The notes beneath the pieces are model-generated. The model was given only the letters and a program-made list of their open reading frames with translations. It had not been told where the DNA came from and searched no databases. A stretch of DNA of 5,214 bases from UBA4421 sp028228615. Its GTDB lineage: Bacteria > Pseudomonadota > Gammaproteobacteria > Pseudomonadales > Azotimanducaceae. The stretch is from contig JAOJBS010000053.1 in assembly GCA_028228615.1 (NCBI GenBank), positions 1 to 5,214 of the forward strand. The letters run 5' to 3'. Shown piece by piece: positions 1 to 5,214 of this stretch; the stretch's first letter is position 1; each line of letters begins with the position of its first letter. Made by a program: the position numbers and the translations under genes.

Positions 1-1335
1 GATGACAGCGCCCTTAAGATCTCTTTTGCCGCTGATGTAGAAACCGTGCCCACCCTCTACAAAACGGATGCTATTGGTGCAGTCACGGACACGCTCGTTG
101 GCTTTGTTCGCGCTGAGTGGCAAGACTTGATGCAGCGTTTGAGCGGCGAATTGGCAAGTCCAGAGCTCGACCTTGATTGGCAAAAGCTGCCCGAGTGGCG
201 ACCGGGTTGCGGCTCTCTTTCAGTAGATCCAAGCAATGCAGATCGCTTGCGCGCTGAGGCTGAGAATAGCCCTATCCGTGCACGCAAGATCGCTATTGGT
301 AGTCAGGACGATGAATTCGAGTTTATGTTCGATCAAGGTTTTTCTGATGGCCTGCCCGTCATTCCTCCGACCCCGGAGCGTGTATTGAGAATGCTCGAGG
401 GTAGCCGGCGCGACGCCCAAGAAATTGTCGGCGTTATGGCGCCTAACCTTGGCGAAGTAACCATTGAAAAAATTGCCATTAACGCGGTTATGGCAGGGTG
501 TAAGCCGCAGTATTTGCCAGTCGTCATTGCCGCGGTAGAAGCCATCAGCACGGATGATTACAACGTCCACGGTGTTATGGCCACAACCATGGGCGCGAGT
601 CCTGTGATTGTGGTCAATGGTCCCATACGTCATCAAATAGGCATGAATATGGGCATGGGTGCGCTGGGTCAAGGTAACCGCGCTAACGCCACCATAGGGC
701 GCGCTGTGCGCCTTGTGATCCGCAACGTTGGCGGTGCTAAGCCCGGTGAGACCGAGCGCTCGGTACTGGGTAACCCAATGAAATTCACCATGTGCTTTGC
801 TGAGTGGGAAGAGCGCAATCCGTGGCAACCTTTGCATGTGGAGCGCGGTTTTGACGCCTCTGATTCGGTGGTCAGTGTATTTACGATGACCAGTGGTCCT
901 TCACTGATCGTAGATCAAGAGTCGCGCAGCGCTGATGCGCTGGCCGGTACTATCGGTCAGACCCTTGAGGGGATTTACAATCCAAAGGCGCATTTTGCCA
1001 CCAACTGCCTATTGGTGGTTGTGCCTGAGCATGTAGATACCTTAATGCGTGATAACTACAGCAAAGCGGACTTGCGACGGCGGATACAAGAGACCTCGTC
1101 TCGACCCACCCGTGAGCTTGTCGGTAATGACGTCTCAGGCGCGGGCCTCAAGCCTGCTGCCGCTGCGGGCATGAGTGAAGAGGCCTTAGACCGAATGATG
1201 CCTAAGTTCAGGACAGAAGAGGATATTCACATTGTTGTGGCTGGCGGCGAGGCGGGCAAGTTTTCAGCGGCCTTTCATGGCTGGGTCACTGGCAGCATAG
1301 GTTCGATCCCGGTATCGAGAAAAATAGATATTTGA
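1..1335 (+). CDS. Conserved protein of unknown function, partner of the downstream UGSC selenoprotein (5' partial)
   Basis: The reading frame is open from base 1 to the TGA at 1333-1335 (444 residues), with no stop before the GTG at 46. The gene therefore most likely starts upstream of the window; the GTG at 46 has no convincing ribosome site. Counting from that GTG, the clearest conserved-looking blocks are FDQGFSDGLPVIPPTPERV (95-113), a stretch around AINAVMAGCKPQYLPVV (144-160), VNGPIRHQIGMN (190-201), GQGNRANATIGRA (208-220) and a C-terminal Gly-rich block VVAGGEAGKFSAAFHGW (397-413). Cysteines lie at 55, 152, 250 and 321, with no CxxC pair. There is no signal peptide or membrane helix in the visible part, so it is probably cytoplasmic. 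I recall proteins with this GLPVIPPT block occurring near or joined to UGSC-type domains, but I know no assigned reaction. The selenoprotein gene starts 64 bases downstream on the same strand, so the two are probably co-transcribed. The truncated N-terminus could hold another domain that cannot be seen here. Confidence 0.85.
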   Translation, partial: DDSALKISFAADVETVPTLYKTDAIGAVTDTLVGFVRAEWQDLMQRLSGELASPELDLDWQKLPEWRPGCGSLSVDPSNADRLRAEAENSPIRARKIAIGSQDDEFEFMFDQGFSDGLPVIPPTPERVLRMLEGSRRDAQEIVGVMAPNLGEVTIEKIAINAVMAGCKPQYLPVVIAAVEAISTDDYNVHGVMATTMGASPVIVVNGPIRHQIGMNMGMGALGQGNRANATIGRAVRLVIRNVGGAKPGETERSVLGNPMKFTMCFAEWEERNPWQPLHVERGFDASDSVVSVFTMTSGPSLIVDQESRSADALAGTIGQTLEGIYNPKAHFATNCLLVVVPEHVDTLMRDNYSKADLRRRIQETSSRPTRELVGNDVSGAGLKPAAAAGMSEEALDRMMPKFRTEEDIHIVVAGGEAGKFSAAFHGWVTGSIGSIPVSRKIDI

Positions 1336-1384
1336 TGCGGCGTTGCATAGCCGAATGAGTTATAAATAGAGTTGGAAAAATAAC

Positions 1385-1389
1385 AGGAG
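1385..1389 (+). promoter_or_regulatory. Ribosome binding site deciding the UGSC gene start
   Basis: AGGAG lies 10 bases before ATG 1400 and only 4 bases before the alternative GTG 1394. A further in-frame ATG at 1406 is 16 bases away. The spacing favours ATG 1400, although GTG 1394 cannot be excluded; the difference is two residues. Confidence 0.6.
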
Positions 1390-1399
1390 AGTTGTGGAT

Positions 1400-1942
1400 A
1401 TGGCGATGTTATCCATTTTGGACCCCACCGATGAGCGGGTGCCAGTGTCGCGGCAAATTACGCCGAGACCAAAGCAGATTACAGGCAACGTAGCGTTGCT
1501 GGATATTTCTAAGCCTCGCGGCAATGTGTTACTTGACCGGTTAGAAGAAACGTTGAGCCAGCGCCTACCGGATGTAAATATCACCCGTTACGCTAAGCCA
1601 ACATTTTCTAAGCCAGCGCCTGAAGAGCTGCGGCAACAGATTCAGGCAAACAGCGATTTTGTCATTGAGGCCTTGGCTGACTGAGGATCCTGTACCACGT
1701 GCAGTTTGCATGACACGGTATGGTTTGAGATTCAGGGTACGCCCGCAGTCTCTATCGCTTCTTCAGAATTTGTCACTGCGGCAGATGCGCAAGCCACTGC
1801 ATTAGGCATGCCTGATGCTGAGCGAGTATTTGTTCAGCACCCCATTCAGGATGCAACAGATGATGAAATGCGCGCTAAGACAGATGCGATTATCGACAAA
1901 GTCATAGCTGCGTTGAGCCAAATGGAAGGGTCGAATACCTAA
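1400..1942 (+). CDS. UGSC family selenoprotein, with in-frame TGA read as selenocysteine
   Basis: This is a 180-residue protein if the TGA at 1682-1684 is read as selenocysteine; conventional reading stops after 94 residues. Both flanking segments are open in the same frame. The N-terminal half (1-94) begins with an ILDP motif (residues 5-8), followed by a VALLDISKPRGN block (about 31-42) and a predicted strand just before the active site. Sec95-Gly-Ser-Cys98-Thr-Thr-Cys101 gives overlapping UxxC and CxxC motifs, and these two cysteines are the only ones in the protein. The C-terminal half continues with SLHDTVWFE, a Gly-Thr-Pro-Ala-Val segment and a final acidic helix. The UGSC family was defined from marine metagenomes as a selenoprotein family. 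Its reaction is not established; a thiol/selenol redox role is inferred from the motif. No signal peptide is seen, so it is probably cytoplasmic. Expression requires SelA, SelB, SelC and SelD, none of which is in the window. Automated annotation would probably split or truncate it. The alternative start is GTG 1394. Confidence 0.9.
1682..1684 (+). other. Selenocysteine codon (recoded TGA)
   Basis: The TGA sits between the codons for Ala-Asp and Gly-Ser-Cys, exactly where the UGSC family carries Sec. The frame is uninterrupted for 94 codons before it and 85 codons after it. The segment after the TGA has no ribosome site of its own; its first usable start codon, TTG 1706, lies inside the SECIS-like hairpin. 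Confidence 0.88.
1690..1723 (+). promoter_or_regulatory. Bacterial SECIS-like stem-loop after the Sec codon
   Basis: A lower stem pairs 1690-1696 with 1717-1723 (7 pairs, two of them G-U). Then comes an asymmetric internal loop (A1697 opposite 1713-1716) and an upper stem CGUGCA/UGCAUG (1698-1703 with 1707-1712, one G-U), closed by the triloop GUU (1704-1706). The loop begins 19 bases after the TGA and its first base is G, which fits the known bSECIS rules for spacing and loop guanine. The UGCA/UGCA upper helix resembles that of the E. coli fdhF SECIS. The bulged U of the E. coli element is not evident, so SelB recognition in this host may differ. The element lies inside the coding sequence and encodes the SCTTCSLHDTVW stretch. 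Confidence 0.8.
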
Positions 1943-1953
1943 GTTTTGCTCGA

Positions 1954-1996
1954 TAAGCAATGGGACCGCTCAGCAGTCCCATTGCTTAGGTCTTTT
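1954..1996 (+). terminator. Rho-independent terminator after the UGSC gene
   Basis: A perfect 13-bp stem pairs 1954-1966 with 1976-1988, with a 9-base loop, followed by GGTC and a TTTT run at 1993-1996. It starts 11 bases after the selenoprotein stop. It separates the selenoprotein unit from the transporter gene. The T tract is short and offset by four bases, so read-through is possible. Confidence 0.85.
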
Positions 1997-2029
1997 CTTC
2001 GCTGATGGCTGACTAGGCCTCTTTAACTA

Positions 2030-2064
2030 CGAAATTCGAAATTAGATCTTAGAAACGAGATCTA
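2030..2064. repeat. Tandem heptamer plus inverted repeat, possible operator
   Basis: CGAAATT occurs twice in tandem (2030-2036 and 2037-2043). It is followed directly by an inverted repeat, TAGATCT at 2043-2049 and AGATCTA at 2058-2064, with an 8-base spacer. The size and symmetry suit a dimeric regulator site for the transporter gene. No regulator gene is present in the window. Confidence 0.35.
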
Positions 2065-2117
2065 GAGTTGTTGTGGCTTACGCCATTATTGCATTCTTTT
2101 GGGTAATTTTTTTGTCC

Positions 2118-2139
2118 CAGGGTTGCAAACCTGTTTTTT
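2118..2139 (+). terminator. Weak terminator-like hairpin with T6 tract
   Basis: CAGGGTTGCAAACCTG (2118-2133) folds into a short stem of four pairs, one bulged G and two more pairs, followed by TTTTTT at 2134-2139. It could act as a leader attenuator or a back-up terminator for the upstream unit. The stem is short, so it may be chance. Confidence 0.3.
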
Positions 2140-2163
2140 CTAGGTCTTTTGCAAAGGTTTCTG

Positions 2164-2213
2164 TGTGCAAAATGCGCCAAATAGTTCCATGGTCTCAGGC
2201 CCCATTTTGCACA
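2164..2213 (+). repeat. Perfect 11-bp inverted repeat just before the MFS start
   Basis: TGTGCAAAATG (2164-2174) is exactly complementary to CATTTTGCACA (2203-2213), with a 28-base loop containing CCATGG. The right arm ends on the first base of the only AGG near the TTG 2226 start. In RNA the hairpin would therefore abut the ribosome site; in DNA it could be a two-half-site operator. Confidence 0.45.
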
Positions 2214-2225
2214 GGTATTTCTCTC

Positions 2226-3509
2226 TTGCGACAGCAACAAATTTTCCCTAACGGTATCTATTTTGGCTACTACATTGTCGGCGCTGCCTTCATCGCACAA
2301 TTTGTCGCCATTGGCATGTACAGCTATGTGCTGGGATCGTTTATGGACCCTATGCTCAATGAGCTGGGTTGGTCGCGCTCTGATTTCACCTTAACCCGCT
2401 CTATCGGTCAGTGTGTCATGGCATTGGTAGGGGTTTTTGTCGGCGTGCGGGTGGACCGTTATGGCGGTCGGCCCATTATGCTTGTTGGCGGCGTGCTACT
2501 TTCCGTGGCGTTGTGTATGCATAGTTGGGTACAAACGCTGTGGCAGTGGTGGATACTCAATGGCGTTATCGTCACCGCTGGCTGCGCCATGTTGGGCAAC
2601 TTGGTGGTTAACGTAACGCTGTCCAAGTGGTTTGTTGAACAGCGCGGTTTAGCCATAGCCATTGCTGCAATGGGTATTTCCTTTGGCGGCATTGTGCTCA
2701 CGCCATTAGCTACTTGGCTCATTGATACAATTGGTTGGCGAGAGTCTTGGTTGTGGCTGGGCGTGGGCACCGCTGTATTTGTTTTGCCCGTGGCGCTGTT
2801 AGTGCGCCGTTCGCCAGAAGATTATGGTCTGAATCCAGATGGTCACAGCGCAGAGCAAATTGCTCAGGGCCAAGGTCAGCGGGCTAAGGATGAATTGGCG
2901 CGCTCTTTCACTCGGGCTCAAGCATTGCGCACCTTTTCGTTTTATGCCTTGGTCATCGCTTTCGGTTTCTTTTCCATCAACATCGTTGTGATGTTGTTGC
3001 AGACAGTCCCTTACTTAACAGATAACGGTTTTACTCGTACTGAGGCCGCTTATGCCATTGTTGTTGCATCCATCCCGGCCATGTTGTCCAAGCCGGTTTG
3101 GGGCTATCTTATTGATCGAAGCCCAACTAAGCCTTTGGCAGCGCTCTCCGCATCCCTAACTGGGGTGGCATTAGCCTGTATCGTTTTTTCCACAATCAGT
3201 GGCCAACTGTTCTGGGTCTACGCCGCATTCTTTTTGTTGGGCGTTGGCTGGGGCGGCATGATCCCTATGCAAGAGGTCATATGGGCATCTTTCTTTGGCC
3301 GTCGATTTCTCGGCGCCATTCGCGGCGCAGGTATGCCATTTTCCTTGGCCCTAGGTGCACTGGCCCCTTGGTTTTCGGCGCTGTATCGTGACGCCTATGG
3401 CGACTACGGCGTACCCTTTATGGTGGTAGCGGGGCTGAACATTTTCTCTGGCGTGTTGATCTTTTTTGCGCCGCCGCCGAAGAAGCTGTCCAGTAACAAA
3501 ACAGTATAA
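2226..3509 (+). CDS. MFS transporter, monocarboxylate/OFA-like
   Basis: This inner-membrane secondary carrier has 427 residues from TTG 2226, the usual MFS size. I count about twelve hydrophobic helices in two sets of six, split by a polar cytoplasmic loop at residues 194-237. Helix 1 begins at GIYFGYYIVGAAFIAQF (10-26). The motif A loop GVRVDRYGGR (73-82) follows helix 2, and its weaker counterpart GYLIDRSPTKP (293-303) follows helix 8. A FFGRRFLGAIRG segment (356-367) resembles the conserved loop of monocarboxylate/oxalate-formate-like carriers. The family suggests an organic anion substrate, but the substrate is not determined. The start is uncertain: ATG 2172 would give 445 residues and GTG 2073 would give 478. 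I chose TTG because the short charged tail before helix 1 matches the family, and because the upstream part overlaps inverted repeats. The TauD-type dioxygenase 99 bases downstream may act on the imported compound. Confidence 0.88.
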   Translation: MRQQQIFPNGIYFGYYIVGAAFIAQFVAIGMYSYVLGSFMDPMLNELGWSRSDFTLTRSIGQCVMALVGVFVGVRVDRYGGRPIMLVGGVLLSVALCMHSWVQTLWQWWILNGVIVTAGCAMLGNLVVNVTLSKWFVEQRGLAIAIAAMGISFGGIVLTPLATWLIDTIGWRESWLWLGVGTAVFVLPVALLVRRSPEDYGLNPDGHSAEQIAQGQGQRAKDELARSFTRAQALRTFSFYALVIAFGFFSINIVVMLLQTVPYLTDNGFTRTEAAYAIVVASIPAMLSKPVWGYLIDRSPTKPLAALSASLTGVALACIVFSTISGQLFWVYAAFFLLGVGWGGMIPMQEVIWASFFGRRFLGAIRGAGMPFSLALGALAPWFSALYRDAYGDYGVPFMVVAGLNIFSGVLIFFAPPPKKLSSNKTV

Positions 3510-3523
3510 GTTTTAACAGTGTC

Positions 3524-3543
3524 AGTGGTGCGCTTGCGCCGCT
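3524..3543 (+). other. Stem-loop between the MFS and dioxygenase genes
   Basis: AGTGGTGC (3524-3531) pairs with GCGCCGCT (3536-3543): eight pairs, two of them G-U in RNA, with a GCUU loop. It lies 14 bases after the transporter stop. No T run follows directly (TTTTATT comes eight bases later), so it is at best a weak terminator, or a mark of transcript processing within an operon. Confidence 0.35.
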
Positions 3544-3597
3544 AAATGGCATTTTATTGTGTGGGGTAAAGTATTAACCTTCACCATTAGTCAGTAT

Positions 3598-3604
3598 AGG
3601 GGAG
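3598..3604 (+). promoter_or_regulatory. Strong ribosome binding site for the dioxygenase gene
   Basis: AGGGGAG ends 4 bases before ATG 3609, with its AGGGG core 6 bases away. It is much stronger than the site before the transporter and fixes the dioxygenase start. Confidence 0.7.
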
Positions 3605-3608
3605 TGGT

Positions 3609-4448
3609 ATGACGCAAAATATGCAAATTAAATCGACAGGTCCTGTGGGTGCAGTGGTTGCTAATGTTGATCTGAACAATGTTAGCGACAGTCAAATGCA
3701 GACACTGCAGTCCGCGTTTGCGGAGCACGGGGTGCTGTTTTTTCGCGATCAAAATCTCAGCCCAGAAGCGCACTTAGATTTTGCACGACGCTGGGGTGAG
3801 ATCAACGTCAATCGATTTTTCGCCCATGTTGACGGCTATCCTGAAATTGCTGAAGTGGCCAAAGAGCCAGACCAAGAATTTAACATTGGCGGTAACTGGC
3901 ATACAGATCATTCCTACGATCAAATCCCAGCATTGGGTTCTATGCTGCTAGCCCACGAAGTGCCTGATGTTGGCGGCGATACGCTGTTCGCTAATTGCAG
4001 CAAAGCCTATGACAGTTTGTCAGAGGGTATGAAGGCAACCTTATCTACTTTGCGTGCAGTGCACTCTTCCAGGCATGTCTTTGGTAATGCCACGGGTTAT
4101 CTAGACGCGCTTAAAGGCAGACTAGGTAACGGCGACGCCGCCACTCAAGACGCAGTACATCCGGTGATTGTTAAGCATCCACTTTCTGGTCGCCCAACAC
4201 TTTATGTGAATGCTGCATTTACGCTCAGATTTGAAGGTTGGACAGACCAAGAGTCCAAGCCGTTGCTCGATTACCTGTATGCCCACATTGGTCGTCCAGA
4301 GCACAGTTATCGCTTTCAGTGGGGTAAAGGCTCATTGGCGTTTTGGGACAACAGGGCAACATGGCATTGGGCGCTCAATGACTACCACGGTCATCGTCGT
4401 TTAATGCATAGGGTCACCATAGAAGGCGAAGCACTAGGCGGCATATAG
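3609..4448 (+). CDS. TauD/TfdA family Fe(II)/2-oxoglutarate-dependent dioxygenase
   Basis: This is a 279-residue cytoplasmic enzyme of full family length. The family uses O2 and 2-oxoglutarate to hydroxylate a substrate, giving succinate and CO2, often releasing sulfite or cleaving an ether. The facial triad is complete: His98 and Asp100 in NWHTDHSY, and His253 in RATWHWALNDY. Thr125 in GGDTLFAN and Arg264/Arg268 in GHRRLMHRVTIEG match the 2-oxoglutarate-binding positions of TauD; the spacing from distal His to Arg (11 and 15 residues) is the same as in E. coli TauD. The N-terminal block GPVGAVVANVDL and the GVLFFRDQ strand are also typical. Catalytic activity is therefore likely. The substrate is open: taurine, other sulfonates or sulfate esters, aryloxyacids and others are all possible, and no sulfonate ABC genes are adjacent. 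The start is supported by the strong ribosome site. It lies 99 bases after the MFS gene and may share its transcript. Confidence 0.93.
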   Translation: MTQNMQIKSTGPVGAVVANVDLNNVSDSQMQTLQSAFAEHGVLFFRDQNLSPEAHLDFARRWGEINVNRFFAHVDGYPEIAEVAKEPDQEFNIGGNWHTDHSYDQIPALGSMLLAHEVPDVGGDTLFANCSKAYDSLSEGMKATLSTLRAVHSSRHVFGNATGYLDALKGRLGNGDAATQDAVHPVIVKHPLSGRPTLYVNAAFTLRFEGWTDQESKPLLDYLYAHIGRPEHSYRFQWGKGSLAFWDNRATWHWALNDYHGHRRLMHRVTIEGEALGGI

Positions 4449-4472
4449 CAGACGTTTAGCCCGCCTGATACT

Positions 4473-4495
4473 CGCGCGGCCTCGCCGCGCGTTTT
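4473..4495 (+). terminator. GC-rich Rho-independent terminator after the dioxygenase
   Basis: CGCGCGGC (4473-4480) pairs perfectly with GCCGCGCG (4484-4491) around a CTC triloop, followed by TTTT and a pyrimidine run. It starts 24 bases after the stop. On the opposite strand the hairpin has no T run, so it serves only the rightward transcript. Confidence 0.88.
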
Positions 4496-4502
4496 CTCTC
4501 TA

Positions 4503-4588
4503 TATGCGCTTGTTATGCGCTTCGCGCTGTCTCTTAGTGCTAATGGTTAGTACTATTCATCAGTACGGTTTATTAGCTCTGTCTCTTA
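4503..4588. repeat. Short direct repeats in the convergent intergenic region
   Basis: TATGCGCTT occurs at 4503-4511 and 4514-4522 (period 11). CTGTCTCTTA occurs at 4527-4536 and 4579-4588. No open frame or clear leftward terminator is visible between the two converging genes. The repeats are short and of unknown meaning. Confidence 0.3.
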
Positions 4589-4591
4589 AGA

Positions 4592-5214
4592 TTATCGCAG
4601 CGTCCTAAAACACGTTCTCACTTCATCAACAAAAACATTGGGCTGTTCAAAAGCAGCAAAGTGGCCGCCTTTTTCCTTCACGGACCAATGCACTATGTTT
4701 TTGTATACTTGCGCCGCAAAGCGCTCGCTGGTGCGAAAAATTTCTTTTGGAAATATGGTCGCGCCCATAGGTACTGTGATGGGCGTTGCGTCTGAACTGC
4801 CGCCAAAGCTCTGCCAGTAAAGTCGAGCTGATGAAGCACCCGCGGCGTTAAGCCAGTAGACCATAATGTCGTCCAACATTTCATCGCGGCTTATGGCGTT
4901 TTCTGGATGGCCGTCACAGTCTGTCCATGTATAGAACTTCTCAATGATCCAAGCAGCTTGGCCGCTGGGTGAGTCTACTAGCCCGTAGCCCAGTGTTTGT
5001 GGTCGCGTGGCCTGTTGTTTGGAATAACCAGAATCCCACTCTTGATAGAACTGCCATCCGGCCAGTGCAGATTTTTCCAAATCCGTCAGATCTTCCGCAG
5101 TGGCATCTGGCGGTACTACCACCATATTCAAATGGATCCCTAAGCAGTGTTCAGCATCTTGGCGAGCAATAGCAGAGGTCACCACCGAGCCCCAGTCGCC
5201 GCCCTGGGCAAAGT
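4592..5214 (-). CDS. Epoxide hydrolase, microsomal/juvenile-hormone type alpha/beta hydrolase (5' partial)
   Basis: This is the C-terminal ~206 residues of an epoxide hydrolase, which opens epoxides to vicinal diols through an Asp-ester intermediate. The leftward frame stays open to the window edge and ends at TAA (4594-4592). The first visible residues read FAQGGDWGS; the Asp encoded at 5197-5195 is the nucleophile in the GGDWG elbow. The His of KGGHFAAFEQP (4663-4661) is the general base. The Glu in FPKEIFRTSERF lies exactly 27 residues before it, the same spacing as the Glu404/His431 pair of mammalian microsomal epoxide hydrolase. The Tyr in SSARLYWQSF matches one of the epoxide-polarising lid tyrosines. 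Blocks QTLGYGLVDSPSGQAAW and EKFYTWTDCDG are family hallmarks. The N-terminal EHN domain and start lie beyond the window. A GTG at 5185 is in frame but lies inside the elbow, so it is not the start. The gene converges on the dioxygenase and belongs to a separate transcript. Confidence 0.93.
   Translation of the reverse strand, partial: FAQGGDWGSVVTSAIARQDAEHCLGIHLNMVVVPPDATAEDLTDLEKSALAGWQFYQEWDSGYSKQQATRPQTLGYGLVDSPSGQAAWIIEKFYTWTDCDGHPENAISRDEMLDDIMVYWLNAAGASSARLYWQSFGGSSDATPITVPMGATIFPKEIFRTSERFAAQVYKNIVHWSVKEKGGHFAAFEQPNVFVDEVRTCFRTLR

Larger units (their letters stand above)
1989..2225 (+). other. Non-coding leader upstream of the MFS gene, rich in inverted repeats
   Basis: This gene-free stretch holds several short structures: a tandem CGAAATT pair, an AGATCT-based inverted repeat, a small hairpin with a T6 run, three direct and one inverted TGCAAA words, and an 11-bp inverted repeat. 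The transporter frame stays open back to GTG 2073, but the extra residues look unlike an MFS N-terminus, and the dense repeats suggest leader or operator DNA. I found no convincing -35/-10 pair. Confidence 0.5.

Noticed and set aside
220..837. Long minus-strand open frame inside the large protein gene
   Set aside because: It lies antisense to a well-formed coding frame, its product has no recognisable motif, and there is no ribosome site. It is a shadow.
1333..1350. The TGA ending the large protein as a second recoded Sec codon
   Set aside because: The frame continues only four codons to a TAG, with no Cys/Sec motif and no good hairpin. It is an ordinary stop.
1343..1368. TTGCAT and TATAAA as a promoter for the selenoprotein gene
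   Set aside because: The spacer is only 12 bases, too short for a sigma-70 promoter; co-transcription with the upstream gene is simpler.
1394..1684. A separate 96-residue protein ending at TGA, with a second small gene starting at TTG 1706
   Set aside because: The two are in one frame, the segment between them has no stop other than the TGA and encodes the UGSC motif, the TTG has no ribosome site, and a SECIS-like hairpin covers it. One selenoprotein explains all of this.
2459..2770. Minus-strand open frame within the MFS gene
   Set aside because: It overlaps clear transmembrane helices on the + strand, and its Ser/Thr/Pro/His-rich product looks like an antisense reading of membrane codons.
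4517..4527. GCGC-TTC-GCGC hairpin as a leftward terminator for the epoxide hydrolase
   Set aside because: It has only four pairs and no T run on the minus strand.
4527..4588. CTGTCTCTTA twice, matching the first 10 bases of the Tn5 mosaic end used in sequencing adapters
   Set aside because: The match stops after 10 of 19 bases in both copies and the following bases differ, so adapter remnants or a transposon end are not supported.

Overview
The window looks like chromosomal DNA from a Gram-negative bacterium. G+C is about half by eye, and the proteins read like those of a marine or soil gammaproteobacterium or related proteobacterium. That placement is an inference from protein style; there is no marker gene here.

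Region 1 (1-1988, + strand) is the most notable part. A large protein whose 5' end lies outside the window (1-1335) is followed 64 bases later by a small gene (1400-1942) with an in-frame TGA at codon 95. The two open segments on either side of this TGA share one frame. The junction reads Ala-Leu-Ala-Asp-Sec-Gly-Ser-Cys-Thr-Thr-Cys, which is the signature of the UGSC selenoprotein family. A strong hairpin with a G-starting triloop lies 19 bases after the TGA, where a bacterial SECIS element is expected. I therefore annotate one 180-residue selenoprotein rather than two short genes or a broken gene. A 13-bp terminator hairpin closes this two-gene unit.

Region 2 (1989-2225) is a non-coding leader with several inverted repeats and repeated TGCAAA words. 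It precedes a 12-helix MFS transporter (2226-3509).

Region 3 (3510-4495) holds a complete TauD/TfdA-type Fe(II)/2-oxoglutarate dioxygenase with all metal and co-substrate residues, closed by a GC-rich terminator. The transporter and dioxygenase lie in the same direction 99 bases apart and may form an uptake-plus-oxidation pair. The substrate cannot be read from the sequence.

Region 4 (4592-5214, - strand) is the C-terminal part of an epoxide hydrolase of the microsomal/juvenile-hormone type. It converges on the dioxygenase and runs off the window. Its nucleophile elbow, acid and base are all visible.

The gene set (redox selenoprotein with partner, MFS carrier, 2OG dioxygenase, epoxide hydrolase) suggests an accessory catabolic neighbourhood, but no shared pathway is proven. 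No tRNA, rRNA, CRISPR, transposase or phage gene was seen.
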